Part shown: positions 6,579 through 7,377 of the stretch, in pieces
Layout of the letters: every line of letters starts with the position of its first letter
Numbering within the stretch: position 1 is the first letter of the stretch
Assembly (NCBI GenBank): GCA_003512805.1
Contig: DOOK01000329.1
Location: forward strand, 689-8,065
DNA from: Erwinia sp.
GTDB taxonomy: Bacteria > Pseudomonadota > Gammaproteobacteria > Enterobacterales > Enterobacteriaceae
Reading direction: 5' to 3'
Length of the DNA: 7,377 bases
Translations under genes and position numbers: made by a program
Notes under the pieces: model-generated
Database searches by the model: none
Seen by the model: the letters and a program-made list of their open reading frames with translations, nothing else
What the model was told of the DNA's origin: nothing

Positions 6579-7377
6579 CTATGGATGATGTAAGACTTCT
6601 TCAGCACTGGTTTTTTGCAGTGCGATAGCCAGCGTCTGGCCCAGACGCGTAGTGGTTTCCGGCGTCAGGCTTTCCGCCAGTTTTACCTTACCTTCGGCGA
6701 ACAAATTAATAACGGTGGAGCCGAGCTTAAAGCGGCCCATTTCCTGGCCTTTCAGCAGCACTACCGATCCTTCCTCATCCGCACCTGGCCAGCGCCAGCG
6801 TTTGATCACGCCTTCGCGCGGTGGCGTGATGGTGCCTGCCCAGACGGTTTCGATACTGCCTACAATGGTGGCGCCAACCAGAATCTGCGCCATTGGGCCA
6901 AATTCGGTATCGAACAGGCAGATAACACGTTCATTACGGGCGAACAGATTAGGAATGTTTTGCGCCGTCAACGGATTCACGGAGTAGAGATCGCCAGGCA
7001 CGTAGATCATCTCACGCAGGATGCCATTGCAGGGCATATGCACGCGGTGATAGTCGCGCGGGGCTAAGTAAGTGGTGACAAACTCGCCGTTGCGGAACAT
7101 ATCGGCCATCGCTACGTCACCCGCCAGCAGCGCCTCCAGGGTGTAAGTGTGGCCTTTAGCCTGGAAAATACGATCGTCGTCGATGTGGCCCAGCTGGCTA
7201 ATCGCGCCGTCGCACGGCAGCACCAGCAGGTTGGGATCGGTTTCAATGGGGCGGGCCTCGTCACGCAGCGGACGAACAAAAAAGTCGTTAAACGTCCGGT
7301 AGCTGGCGGTATCCGACTTTTGCGCCTCTTTCATATCGACTTTGTAGAACCAGACAAAAATATCAATAACGGCTTTA
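6579..7377 (-). CDS. psd: Phosphatidylserine decarboxylase proenzyme Psd (5' end outside window)
   Basis: Psd decarboxylates phosphatidylserine to phosphatidylethanolamine, the main phospholipid of enterobacterial membranes, at the inner membrane. The frame stays open upstream of the ATG at 7332-7334 to the window edge, adding [14 protein letters not shown], which resembles the E. coli sequence before its internal MKEAQ. That ATG is therefore internal, and about 34 N-terminal residues are missing. Of 265 visible residues, the self-cleavage motif LGST has its Ser codon at 6717-6719. Counting the missing residues this is Ser254, as in E. coli; cleavage between Gly and Ser creates the pyruvoyl group and splits the protein into beta and alpha chains. 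The other self-cleavage triad residues are present: Asp90 in CDGAISQLG and His147 in DYHRVHMP, with His144 in the same motif. The C-terminal tail after the catalytic core is shorter than in E. coli (about 299 versus 322 aa in total). It ends 9 nt before mscM, forming a psd-mscM operon as in E. coli; the promoter lies beyond the window. Confidence 0.98.
   Translation of the reverse strand, partial: KAVIDIFVWFYKVDMKEAQKSDTASYRTFNDFFVRPLRDEARPIETDPNLLVLPCDGAISQLGHIDDDRIFQAKGHTYTLEALLAGDVAMADMFRNGEFVTTYLAPRDYHRVHMPCNGILREMIYVPGDLYSVNPLTAQNIPNLFARNERVICLFDTEFGPMAQILVGATIVGSIETVWAGTITPPREGVIKRWRWPGADEEGSVVLLKGQEMGRFKLGSTVINLFAEGKVKLAESLTPETTTRLGQTLAIALQKTSAEEVLHHP

Noticed and set aside
7332..7334. 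ATG at MKEAQ as the start of psd
   Set aside because: The frame continues upstream to the window edge with residues matching the E. coli Psd N-terminal region ([12 protein letters not shown]), so this Met is internal.

Overview
This window reads as chromosomal DNA of a gammaproteobacterium of the order Enterobacterales. The evidence is near-collinear orthologues of four Escherichia coli genes in an E. coli-like order: frdA, epmA, mscM, psd. The moderately high GC content, the shorter Psd C-terminus and the direct epmA-mscM junction suggest a non-Escherichia enterobacterium. An Erwinia/Pantoea-type organism is my guess, not something the sequence proves.

Layout. Positions 1-1659 (minus) hold the first 553 codons of frdA, the flavoprotein subunit of fumarate reductase, with the 3' end outside the window. 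Positions 1660-1922 are a divergent control region carrying the frdA promoter (with an FNR-like half-site), the epmA promoter and both ribosome binding sites. Positions 1923-2900 (plus) hold complete epmA, the EF-P-(R)-beta-lysine ligase. Positions 2901-3239 lie between the convergent epmA and mscM 3' ends. They contain a strong bidirectional terminator and a block of about six tandem repeats of roughly 42 bp, the only truly unusual part of the window. Positions 3240-6569 (minus) hold complete mscM, a large MscS-family mechanosensitive channel. Positions 6579-7377 (minus) hold psd, phosphatidylserine decarboxylase, cut at its 5' end by the window edge.

How the genes relate. psd and mscM are separated by only 9 nt and should be one transcription unit acting at the inner membrane: phosphatidylethanolamine synthesis and protection against osmotic down-shock. 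frdA begins an anaerobic respiration operon. epmA modifies elongation factor P and is transcribed divergently from frdA. No mobile element, CRISPR array, tRNA or rRNA is visible. In E. coli K-12 additional genes (yjeM, yjeN, yjeO) lie between epmA and mscM; here that place is taken by the tandem-repeat block. I see no complete new system in the window. The repeat block is the best candidate for undescribed biology.
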